A stretch of DNA of 21,515 nt from Chrysochromulina tobinii (taxonomy: Eukaryota > Haptophyta > Prymnesiales > Chrysochromulinaceae): assembly GCA_001275005.1 (NCBI GenBank), contig JWZX01002995.1, positions 1 to 21,515 on the forward strand, written 5' to 3'. A program made the position numbers and the translations under genes. The notes under the pieces were generated by a model. It was not told the DNA's origin, ran no database searches, and saw nothing but the letters and a program-made list of their open reading frames with translations. Shown piece by piece: positions 8,355 through 16,266 of this stretch; positions within the stretch are counted from its first letter, which is position 1, and every line of letters starts with the position of its first letter.

Positions 8355-9261
8355 GTGGAAATCACACCAGGAGACACATTCACATTCACACATACACGTG
8401 AACACCGTGGCGGGTACCGCAAGGGGGCGACTTAGATGGGCGGCATGCCAATATGTGTGTGTGGGCAAATTCGAGGACGAGGCGCCGTATTGGGCGTAAA
8501 ATCGGGGATTGTGAAAAGTGATGTGTGTGTAATGCAAAACAACAACAGGCTCAGGCGTCACCGTCGGGGGGGACCTTAACGACGCGTCTGAGTATTCCCC
8601 GCCTAGCGTCCGAGCTTGGATTGAGTTCGCTTTTAGTAGTCTGTCGGCCGGCGGCGCTTGGCGGGGCGCGCGCGCCGCCGCCCGCTGTTTTACATGTATA
8701 CGTACAAATGGGACGGGCCGTTGCCCCCGTTCTCCATGGACCATGCGATCTTTCTAATATAATATATAACTGTGTACTATATACCGTACGCACATACGAC
8801 GCCGGCGACACGCCGTCAAAGCGTCATCGATCTTCACGTAACTCCCCGAGTTCATTCGATCCCTACGGCGGCAAACGAAAGACAAGGGAGACTCGACTGA
8901 CCCAGGCGGTCTCACACGGCCCCACACATGACACAAGACGCTCAACGCCGTTGAAACAACGCGTCGCAGACGCGCTGCAGCCCTGTCGCCTCGCAGGGAA
9001 CCAAAACGTAGGTTTCTCCCCGCAGGCGCGTCTCCCCAGCATTCCACTCCATGCGTGTGCTCACTCGTCCTGTCTCCGGCATCGTCAGCTGCATCCTCTG
9101 CGCAAGGAGCGCTCGACAGGGCGCTCGACGTCATCCTCAGCCACCCCCTCGCGCGGTCCGTGCCCAATGCACCTCAGCCACCCCCACGCGCGGTCCGTGC
9201 CCAGTGCACTGCCGACTCAGGCATTCGCGTCACCTGCAACACTTACGACTGCTGCTGCTGC
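8355..9261. other. Intergenic region between ABC-F and kinesin genes
   Basis: This 907-base stretch contains the promoter side of the ABC-F gene and the 3' end of the kinesin gene. It has a CACATT-type microsatellite near 8376-8400 and an AT-rich island at about 8754-8780 (TATAATATATAAC). A tandem duplication lies at 9135-9208. The long plus-strand frame across this area is GC-driven and runs antisense into the kinesin exons, so I do not call it a gene. Confidence 0.45.
9135..9208. repeat. 37-base tandem duplication downstream of the kinesin stop codon
   Basis: Two adjacent 37-base copies, 9135-9171 and 9172-9208, differ at only two positions. They begin CCTCAGCCACCCC and share CGCGCGGTCCGTGCCCA. 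They lie 54-127 bases beyond the kinesin stop, so they are probably in its 3' untranslated region. Confidence 0.9.
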
Positions 9262-12200
9262 TCACTTGCGCCGTTGCGCCAGAGGCGCTCCCGCGGGCGC
9301 ACCGGCCGCCGGCTGCTTGCGTGACGGCTCGGCGGCGCGCGCCGTCGGCGGCGCGCTTGAGCTCGCGGGTGCGCCGCTCTCAGTAGGGCGCACGCTGCGA
9401 ACTGGCTTGGTGGCACCCTGTCCGCCGGCACTCGTGTTGCACATGTTGACCTTCTCGGCGAACTCGAGCGAGCACTTGGTCTCATGCGAGTTGTCCGACT
9501 CCGGCCCCACGTTGACGAGCATGAGCGTCTTGCCGTGCCCCGAGAGGCACGGCCGCATGAGCTTCGTGAGGGTCGAGTCGCGGAAGGGCACGTGCGCGTC
9601 GCCGCGCTTCTTCGCTTCGAAGACATTGCCTAGGGCCGAGAGGGACTTGTTGATAGCGGCAGTCTCTTTAGCGGCCTCGCCCTCGGCGCCCGACTTCGAG
9701 AGCCGTTCAGAGCCGGCGAGATCGACGAGGTGCAGCGCGCCATGCAGCTCGGTGCCTGCGGAGCGAGACCATCGTGGGCCATCGGAGGCGATCAGCGGCA
9801 CAAGCAGACGTCCATCAGTGCTCATCTCACAAGCAATCACTGGTCATCACTGGCCATCAGTGGCAAACATCCGTGGCCTCTTCCGTGGCCTCAGCGCACC
9901 GAGCTTCTGGTTGGTCCCGTGCAGGTAGAGCGCAAAGACGGAGTGCGAGCGCGACGACTGAGCGTTCATCTCAGTCTTGCCCACTGCACGGGCTTTGGCC
10001 GCCTTGGCCATCAGTCGATTGATCTGCTCCATCGAGCTCACCTCCGTTCGACTCATGTTGGCCACGACGGTGCCCCACGCCTCGTCGTCCCGGATCGCAT
10101 AGCTGGGCTGCGCCCCCGCCTTCGCGTCGTGCAGCAGGTCGCGCAGCTGCTCGTTATAGATCTCGAGGAACGAGGCGACGAGGGTCCAGGTCCAGCCGTC
10201 CCCCTTCATCGTCTCGGAGATGTCCAGGATCTTCGCAAGGGCGCGCGGGATGATTCCCCATGTCGGATGCGCCTCGCCGCCCTGCATCGTGTACGTCTTC
10301 CCCGAGCCGGTCTGGCCGTACGCGAAGATGCACACCTTGTACCCATCGAGCGAGGACTGAACGAGGCCGTCCACCTGATGATGGAGCCATGAGGGCCAAT
10401 CGGTGCCAACTGCCCCGCGCATGCTGCATGCATATGCTCACCACGGCGCTCGCTCTTCCCCACAGGTGAACGCCACCGATGCTGAAGGCAATCGGTGCCT
10501 TTTCACGATGCGAATCGCGCCCATCGGCGCAAACAATGCCAATCAAGGGAGGCCTGTGTACCTCTGCGAAGACATCCTCCTGCCCAACGCTCGGCGCGAA
10601 GACCTTATCGAATGAGAACTCGTGTGTCTTCATTTTGGCGCCACTGATCCCCGCTGCGCCCTCGTGCTGAATCATCACCTGCACTCAGCGGCACTCAGCA
10701 GCACTCAGAATGATTGCCCTTATGCACTCAGCGGCAATCAAGTGCAGTGCTGGGGCTCGCTCTCGTCACCTTTTGGCCGTCGCTCCCAAATTCGATCGCC
10801 TTCATCGCGCCCTCGTGTGCAGGGCGCACGCGGCAGAAGACCCGGATGTTACCCTTGAGTTCCTGGATCGTGTTGTGCAGCTCGCGACGGAGCCGCTCCT
10901 GATCGCGCAGCTTCGCCTCTAGCGTCTCCAAGTACGCGCCCTGCATCGCCACCGTGCCCTGCGTCGACTGCACCTCGACCTTCTTCGACTCCAAATCACC
11001 CTTGAGCCGATCTACCGAAACTTTGAGCTCCGAGATCGCGGCCATCTGGTCCTGGTTGGACGAGGAGTGATGCTCCTTGTACGCGCGGAATTCGACCTCA
11101 AGCGTGTGCTTCTCGCGAGCGAGCGCGGTCGCCTCGGCGGACTTGGTCGTGAGCATCACCTCCTTGGCCTCGAGCTGCTCCACCGCTGAGCTCCGCTTGA
11201 GCTCGAGCACCTGATGAAAAAGGCCATCAGAGGGTCATCAGAGCGTGTGGCAATCCGATGTGTGGCAGCCCGGTGCAATCTTGGGGAGCTCCGCTGGAGA
11301 TCGAGCACACCTCGATCGTCTGCTGCTGCGCCGCAAGCTTGTCCGCGCGCTCGGCCGTCTCGATAGCGAGGCGCTCTCGCTCCGCGTTCGCGTGCTGGAG
11401 CGCGGCCAGGGCCGAGGCGAGCTCCGCCGCAGTCCCCTCGAGCTCCTCCGCCGCCTTTAGCTTGGCCTGCTCGGCCGCGCTCGCCGCGGCGCTCGCCTGC
11501 AATCAGGCGCACTCAGCGGCACTCAGGCGCACTCAGCGGCGCTCAGGCGCCATCAGCGGCAGTAAGACGCAACCAGGCGCACTCAGGCGCACTCAGGCGC
11601 ACTCAGGGGGCCATCGGAAGGCAATTCGGGACGATGAACTCGAAAGGTCCGGCGCTCGCCTCCTGCATGCTCGTGCGCAGCTTGCGTGCCTCGTCCTCGA
11701 GCGCCTGCGAGCGCTCACGCTCGTGCTGCACGACGGCAGCATTCTCCCGCTGCATCTGGGCGTTGTTGCGCAATGACTCGCGAAGGTCCTGACAGTGAGC
11801 GATGCAGGTCGAGCTCGCACCCGTCAGCGATGCAATCCACGAGGCCATCCGAAGCCATCAGCGAGGCAAGCGCACCTCATCTTTCTGGAGGAGCGTCGCA
11901 CTCTTCTCATCCAGCTGCTTCTGCGTGCTCTCAAGCGTCGCGCGCGTCACGGCGGCCGTCTCTGAGAGGTTTGCATGCGCCTTGTCGAGGGCCGCCTTTG
12001 CCTCCACGAGCATCGACGCCTCGGCCAGCGCGATGCCCAGCTGCTTCTCGAGCTCCGCCGTGCGCGCCCTCTGCGCGTCGAGGCTCGCTGTCAGCTCCGC
12101 CTCCTTTTCCGCCGCCGCCGCGCGAGTGCCCTCGAGCGTCGCCGTCGTCGCGGAGAACGCGGCGACGAGCCGCTCGATCTCGGCGCTCGCCGTCGCGGCC

Positions 12201-13030
12201 GCCTCCTCGGCTGCCGCCGCCGCTGCGTCCTTGGCCACCCGCAGGTCCTCACCCGCGCTCAGAGCCGACTGTAGATCCTCGCTGCGCTCACGCAGCGAGG
12301 CCTCGGCGGTGTTGGCGCGCAGGCCCTCATTCGCAACCTTCTGCTTGGCCTCGGTGAGGTCAGCGCTGAGTGCCTCGATGGAAGCCTTGAGCTCCACGAT
12401 CGTCTTGGCGCGCTGCTCTGCCTTACGGCGCTCCGTCACCAGCTCTGTGTTGGCGAGGTCCGCCGCCGCTCGCTGCTCGCTCACCTCCTTAGCGAGCGAC
12501 GCGAAGCGCTGAGCAATCTCTTCCTGCAGCGGGCCGACCTCGCCCCTGGCGCGCTTGGCGCGCTCGATCTGGCTGCGCAGCGCCAACTTGAGCTCCTTCA
12601 CTTTCTCCATCAGCTCGGGGTACTCACTCTTGAACTTGTTGAGATCCCAACTGTTGAGCCTCGGCACAGGCCTCGGCTCAAGAAGCTCATGGAGTGCGTC
12701 GAGGTCACCGAGTGCGTCCTCAACGGCAGCCAACACGTTAACCGGCGCCGCAGGTGGCGGCGTAGGCCCAGGTGCCTTGGCCGGTGAAAACGTCGACCGA
12801 CTCTTGCCAGCCCCGGCCGCCTTTTCCGGGTTGAAGCCGAACTTGGGGAGGCGCTTGACACCTCCTTGCGCCTGAATTTGAGCTACAGCACTGGTCAACG
12901 CGCTCATCCTGCGCGATTTACGCGACTTGTCGTCGACGGCGGACGACGATGGAGCCGAGGCCTGTGCCGGGTCGGTGTAGACCGAGACCGCCGGCATCAT
13001 GGCCGCATTCTTCAGACCGAGTTGCATCAT
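9262..13030 (-). CDS. Kinesin-14 (C-terminal motor), seven exons
   Basis: The exons are 13030-11876, 11788-11660, 11496-11311, 11210-10770, 10678-10562, 10374-9900 and 9755-9262. They join in frame into 998 residues. The N-terminal ~150 residues are Pro/Ala/Ser-rich and basic, and may be a second microtubule-binding site. Residues about 160-600 are an Ala/Glu/Lys/Gln-rich coiled coil. The neck [13 protein letters not shown] followed directly by [10 protein letters not shown] (about 600-620) is diagnostic of minus-end-directed kinesin-14 (Ncd/Kar3). The motor has P-loop GQTGSGKT (696-703), switch [10 protein letters not shown] (813-821) and switch [10 protein letters not shown] (844-851). A Pro/Ala-rich tail of about 60 residues follows it. 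Such motors organise spindles or carry cargo to microtubule minus ends. Intron 2 needs a GC donor (GAG/GCGAGC); all others are GT-AG. The start is uncertain: ATG at 13030 has G at -3, and one at 13105 is also in frame. Its 5' end faces the glycosyltransferase gene. Confidence 0.88.
10679..10769 (-). repeat. Kinesin intron 4 with CTGAGTGCCG decamers running into the acceptor
   Basis: This 91-base intron has a GTGACG donor. Its sense 3' end is three tandem units of CTGAGTGC(C/T)G with the final unit CTGAGTGCAG. The splice acceptor is therefore the last repeat unit with one base changed. An upstream CTTGATTGCCG is a further degenerate copy. The junction reads SDGQK-VMIQHEG. Confidence 0.85.
11211..11310 (-). 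other. Kinesin intron 3, whose start copies the next exon
   Basis: This 100-base intron has GTGTGC donor and TCATCAG acceptor. Its first 25 bases match the first 23 bases of exon 4 at 21 of 23 aligned positions with one 2-base gap; the shared part ends in AGCGGAGCTC. CTCTGATGACC and CTCTGATGGCC units precede the acceptor. Continuity across the junction is [14 protein letters not shown]. Confidence 0.88.
11497..11659 (-). repeat. Kinesin intron 2: GC-AG intron filled with ~10-base repeats
   Basis: This 163-base intron uses donor GCGAGC and acceptor TTGCAG. About 110 of its bases are some eleven imperfect tandem copies of CTGAGTGCGC (sense strand), with variants CTGATGGCG, CTGAGCGCC, CTGGTTGCG and the terminal CTGATTGCAG. 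The first ten bases of the intron (GCGAGCGCCG) are identical to the first ten bases of exon 3. No GT in the area restores the reading frame as well as this GC donor does. Confidence 0.8.
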
Positions 13031-13222
13031 GACGACGGACTGAGACTGCTTGAAATGGCTCGATGACGCGCGGCTAGAGAACCTCGTGTGGGGAAGTGGA
13101 TACATGTACCGTTTTGAATGAAAGGAGTGAGTCTCGGCTCCCTCGGTGTAACTTCGGGCGGGATCCGAACTGGTTTCGAGACAGACTTGACGAGATCGGC
13201 ACTGATCGGCACCCGCACCTGA
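13031..13222. promoter_or_regulatory. Short divergent intergenic region between kinesin and GT14 genes
   Basis: Only 117-192 bases (depending on the kinesin start) separate the two divergent start codons, so the genes probably share a promoter. A 13-base direct repeat ACCCGCACCTGAA lies at 13211-13223 and 13242-13254, overlapping the proposed GT14 start. I see no TATA box. Confidence 0.35.
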
Positions 13223-14926
13223 ATGGCGGGTCCTGTCTCGGACCCGCACCTGAACATCACCGACTTTGATGGCCGGCTTTTGCTGCCGGAGTCTGATCCT
13301 CTCGTCGAAAAGTGCCGCTCGGCGCTCCGCGCTCGCGAGGAGCGTAGCTCACTGCTGCCGCCGCTGCGCATCGACCCGCTCTTGCCGCTTCCGCTCGCCG
13401 ATGCAGCACTGCCCACACCAGCGGTCCGCTTCGTCTTCTTCATCATGGCGAGCCGCTCGTACGCCCACGAGACGATCAACCGCAATGTGCATGCGCTGCA
13501 GCGCAAGGGGGCGCTCAACGAGCCCGGCACAAATGAGAGCAACCTGTTCCTGATCCACGTGGACGCCAAGATGAAGCCCGAGGACCGCGCGACCCTTCTA
13601 GCCAACGTGCGCGAGCGCCCCGACATTTACTACATGCGCAATCCGCGGCACGTCATGTGGGCGGGCTTCAGCATGGTCAGCTCGCTCTTCGACGCGATGG
13701 CTTCGCTCGTGAGCCGGAAGCTGGTCTTCGAGATGTTCATCAACCTGAGCGACGCCGACCTGACGCTGCGCACCGACGGCGAGCTGCGCCAATTTTTCGG
13801 GCGCTATCCCGGCCGCTCGATCATGAGCATCGTGCCACGCAATCGCGACCCGCGCCGGTACAAGCTGCATGAAAGCTTCAGGCGCTTCTGTTGGACGGAG
13901 TGTGAGGGTGGCACGGGCTGGGTGGTGGCGACGTCGGACGGACATCAGCTCGACGCCCACACTGTCCTCGGCAAGAAGAAGTGCTGCTGGTCGCGCTCGG
14001 CTCCCATTGTGTACACTCGGTACAGGGTGAAGTGCCCGACAGCGAACCTGCCCGAGGTCTTCCATGGCTCGCAGTGGGCGTCGCTTCACTGGTCGCTCGT
14101 GCACCAGCTGGTGCGCCACCCGACGGCGCAGGGCGTGCTAGGTGCGATGGAGCACACCCTGCTGCCCGACGAGGCCATGCTCCAGACCGCCGCCGTCAAC
14201 TCACCGCTGCGCAAGACGCTCATCGCGCAGCACATGCGCTTCATCGAGTGGCCGCAGCTGCACGGCGACGCCAACAAGTATTGGGCGTCGCTCGGGCCCC
14301 AGTTCCATGGAGGGCCGATGGTGCTCAACGAGACGCTCACCGTGCACAAGGCCTTCCTCACCTCGGCCATGTTTGCTCGCAAGTTCGACCCGACGATTTA
14401 CGCCGATGTGTTGCCCATATGGGACACTTGGATGCTTTCCAAGCTCGCCACCGACGGGCCCGGGCCGCGCCAGCCGGAGACTGGGAGCGCATCATATCAC
14501 AATGACCCGCGCCTCGAGGCCAACATTCCGACGGCGACTGCCCACGAGTCTGACGCGCTCGCCGTCGACGCGAGGGGACTTGGGCAGCCTGGTGTCCGCT
14601 ACAGCAGAAGCAGCAGCATCGAGTTGGGCGCCTTTATCGGCTTCGGCTTGTTGAAGACGACGGAGCATGCCCACTCCTTGGCCGCGCATGCGCATGGCGA
14701 CGAGGACGGCGACGGCGACGGCGGCGAAGGTCATGGCCACGCGCATGAGGCAGCGCCGAGCGTCGTGGGCGCCTTTGTCCTCGTTTGGGTCTTTGGCCTC
14801 GTGGGCGCCGGGACCCTCTTCGCGTGTGTCACTGCCGCGCGCGCGGTCGAGTGCTCCCCTTTCGTGCTAGCGCGCCTCGTTGGCATCCTGCATCCGAAGT
14901 CAGCGAATGACGCAAAGAAGGTCTAG
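13223..14926 (+). CDS. GT14-family (core-2/I-branching, xylosyltransferase-like) glycosyltransferase with C-terminal membrane anchor
   Basis: The product is 567 residues. The fold starts at VRFVFFIMASRSYAHETINR (68-87), then LFLIHVDAK (108-116), VMWAGFSMVSSLFDAM (144-159) and FINLSDADL (172-180). The late motifs HGSQWASLHW (281-290) and LLPDEAMLQTAAVNS (313-327) are characteristic of GT14. This family moves GlcNAc, xylose or glucuronic acid from UDP-sugars onto glycans or proteins in the Golgi. The glutamate of PDEA (E317) corresponds to the catalytic base described for core-2 GlcNAc-transferase. The architecture is odd. No N-terminal signal anchor is visible. The C-terminus instead carries a His/Asp/Gly-rich loop (about 481-510) followed by one hydrophobic helix (about 514-538) and a basic tail. 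A missing 5' exon encoding a signal anchor is possible. The acceptor and sugar cannot be predicted. Confidence 0.82.
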   Translation: MAGPVSDPHLNITDFDGRLLLPESDPLVEKCRSALRAREERSSLLPPLRIDPLLPLPLADAALPTPAVRFVFFIMASRSYAHETINRNVHALQRKGALNEPGTNESNLFLIHVDAKMKPEDRATLLANVRERPDIYYMRNPRHVMWAGFSMVSSLFDAMASLVSRKLVFEMFINLSDADLTLRTDGELRQFFGRYPGRSIMSIVPRNRDPRRYKLHESFRRFCWTECEGGTGWVVATSDGHQLDAHTVLGKKKCCWSRSAPIVYTRYRVKCPTANLPEVFHGSQWASLHWSLVHQLVRHPTAQGVLGAMEHTLLPDEAMLQTAAVNSPLRKTLIAQHMRFIEWPQLHGDANKYWASLGPQFHGGPMVLNETLTVHKAFLTSAMFARKFDPTIYADVLPIWDTWMLSKLATDGPGPRQPETGSASYHNDPRLEANIPTATAHESDALAVDARGLGQPGVRYSRSSSIELGAFIGFGLLKTTEHAHSLAAHAHGDEDGDGDGGEGHGHAHEAAPSVVGAFVLVWVFGLVGAGTLFACVTAARAVECSPFVLARLVGILHPKSANDAKKV

Positions 14927-15023
14927 CCACCAGCGCGCCAGAGAGCCTCGAGGTGGAGGTCCACGCGGGCCAACGGCCGCTGACCGAGAGGCTACTGTCC
15001 GACTCTCCGAGTCCCGGAGGACA

Positions 15024-15049
15024 CGCGGACAGCTGTGGAGCTGTCCGCG
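15024..15049. repeat. 11-bp perfect inverted repeat with 4-base loop
   Basis: CGCGGACAGCT (15024-15034) and AGCTGTCCGCG (15039-15049) pair perfectly around GTGG. It lies about 100 bases past the stop codon of the glycosyltransferase gene, so it could fold in that transcript's 3' end. A mobile-element terminus is an alternative; no element body is visible. Confidence 0.8.
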
Positions 15050-15375
15050 GGGTCGTCCGTCAGGTCGTCCGCCACCGTGCGGGAGATTCGTCGAGGACGG
15101 CGTAGCTTTTCGAACTACGCGCATACGAAATCGAAACAGGAGACCTTGTGGACACACGGAAGGCTCGTTGCATTCTATAGCGTGCCCCAAACTCTGAAAA
15201 AACTCTGACATTCCACATTCCGGTACGCGCGAGCTATCAGCCTAAAACGAGACGCCGAATCTACGAATCGGCCGGAACACGCTAGGACACGCCACCCGTG
15301 GGATCCGCCCTGCTTATCCGCCCCGCCCGCGCTGGGCCGGGAGCGCCCCGGGGGCCATGGCCCGGGGCACAGTCG

Positions 15376-15568
15376 ACAGTGTTCGCAAACAAGCCTATGA
15401 GGTAATCACCGGAGTAGAAGTGAGAAGGTCCCCCTACGGCTACGCTAGGTCAAAAAAGTCTGCGCCCCACAGTGTTCAATTAAGCATATGAGGAAATTAC
15501 CTGCTCGCTGCTGAGTACATGTAATCTCTAATGAGCGAGGTCCCCCTAGGTCTACAAAAAAGTGCGGC
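15376..15568. repeat. Two diverged tandem copies of a ~90-100-base unit
   Basis: Both copies run in the same order: ACAGTGTTC, then CTATGAGGTAAT or ATATGAGGAAAT, then ATTACC/ATCACC, then GGTCCCCCTA, then a run of A's and AGT.TGCG/AGTGCGG. Copy 1 is 15376-15464 and copy 2 is 15469-15568. Nothing identifies them as genes. Confidence 0.65.
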
Positions 15569-16169
15569 GCGCGCGGGCGGACCTACGGGGACCCGGGGAG
15601 GGTACCCTTCAGGAAATGTACAGCACGACGTACTTACAATCTGCACGAGCACATGGACAGCTCCATAACAATTAACTCGGGGGTTTGCGGCCCTTCGCCA
15701 CAGATCTTTGCGGCCCTTCGTTCTTCTACGCGCGAGCACGGCGATTCCAACGGTACTCAAATAATATCGCGGTGCTCCCCTAACTCCCAGGGGTTCTCTA
15801 CAGATTACACACTCGCCACTAGTGGCTGGCGGCCCCTGAGTGACCTGAGCTACATGTAGAGCCCAGTCTTGGTACCATCTTGGTGGTTCTGGCACAGATG
15901 CCTTAAAAGCTGTGCTTTACATGTACTTGGAACTTGCAACTTGGTGGGGGGGGACTTTGGGGGGGGCACTGTCCAGATAGGCGCCGCACAAGAAAGCATG
16001 CATATTTTTCTTGAAGGGTACGGGGAGGGGGCTCCTGCGGAGGTGTGTTGTGGGTTTGGATGGTGGTTGCATGGTTCATGGTTGTGAGGTTCGTCTGTGT
16101 GATCCGTGTGCCCGTGTGCGCTCGTGTGTCCCGTGTGTGTCCCGTTTGTGTTACGCTTGTGTCCCCAGA

Positions 16170-16265
16170 TGTCTTTTTACTGAATCGGAACTTTTACTGT
16201 GTACGGTACCGGTAAAAAGACACCGGGGGGAGCCGGGACACACACCGGTAAAAAGACACCGGGGG
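16170..16265. repeat. 22-base direct repeats plus an inverted copy just before a start codon
   Basis: ACCGGTAAAAAGACACCGGG followed by GG occurs at 16208-16229 and 16244-16265, ending one base before the ATG at 16267. The core GTAAAAAGACA also occurs inverted as TGTCTTTTTAC at 16170-16180. RNA from here could fold two alternative 11-bp hairpins in the leader of the membrane-protein gene. It could equally be a set of protein-binding sites. Confidence 0.8.
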
Positions 16266-16266
16266 T

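Larger units (their letters stand above)
14927..16266. other. Gene-poor region with small repeats and hairpins
   Basis: This 1.34-kb stretch has no convincing gene. Visible elements are an 11-bp hairpin (15024-15049) and a GC palindrome around 15345-15368 (GGGGGCCATGGCCC core). There are two diverged direct copies at 15376-15464 and 15469-15568 and a 14-base direct repeat TTTGCGGCCCTTCG at 15684-15697 and 15707-15720. A 12-base palindrome GCCACTAGTGGC lies at 15815-15826 and two runs of eight G at 15946-15953 and 15959-15966. A GTGTG/CCCGTGTG-rich stretch covers 16090-16165. No tRNA or rRNA features were recognised. Confidence 0.5.

Noticed and set aside
8525-9928. Plus-strand open frame of 467 codons
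   Set aside because: Low-complexity Ser/Arg/Pro-rich reading that runs antisense through the last exons and an intron of the kinesin gene.
11500-11610. CRISPR-like array
   Set aside because: Units of about 10 bases are contiguous with no spacers, lie within an intron, and the organism is eukaryotic.
13598-14119. Minus-strand frame within the GT14 gene
   Set aside because: Antisense to conserved GT14 motifs; composition is typical of a shadow frame.
15497-15895. Minus-strand frame with a RING-like CVIC motif
   Set aside because: Only the first Cys pair is present, no further zinc ligands are correctly spaced, and the frame overlaps non-coding direct repeats.
15940-15970. G-quadruplex
   Set aside because: Two runs of eight G could in principle fold, but a single such site in non-coding, GC-rich DNA without further context is weak evidence.
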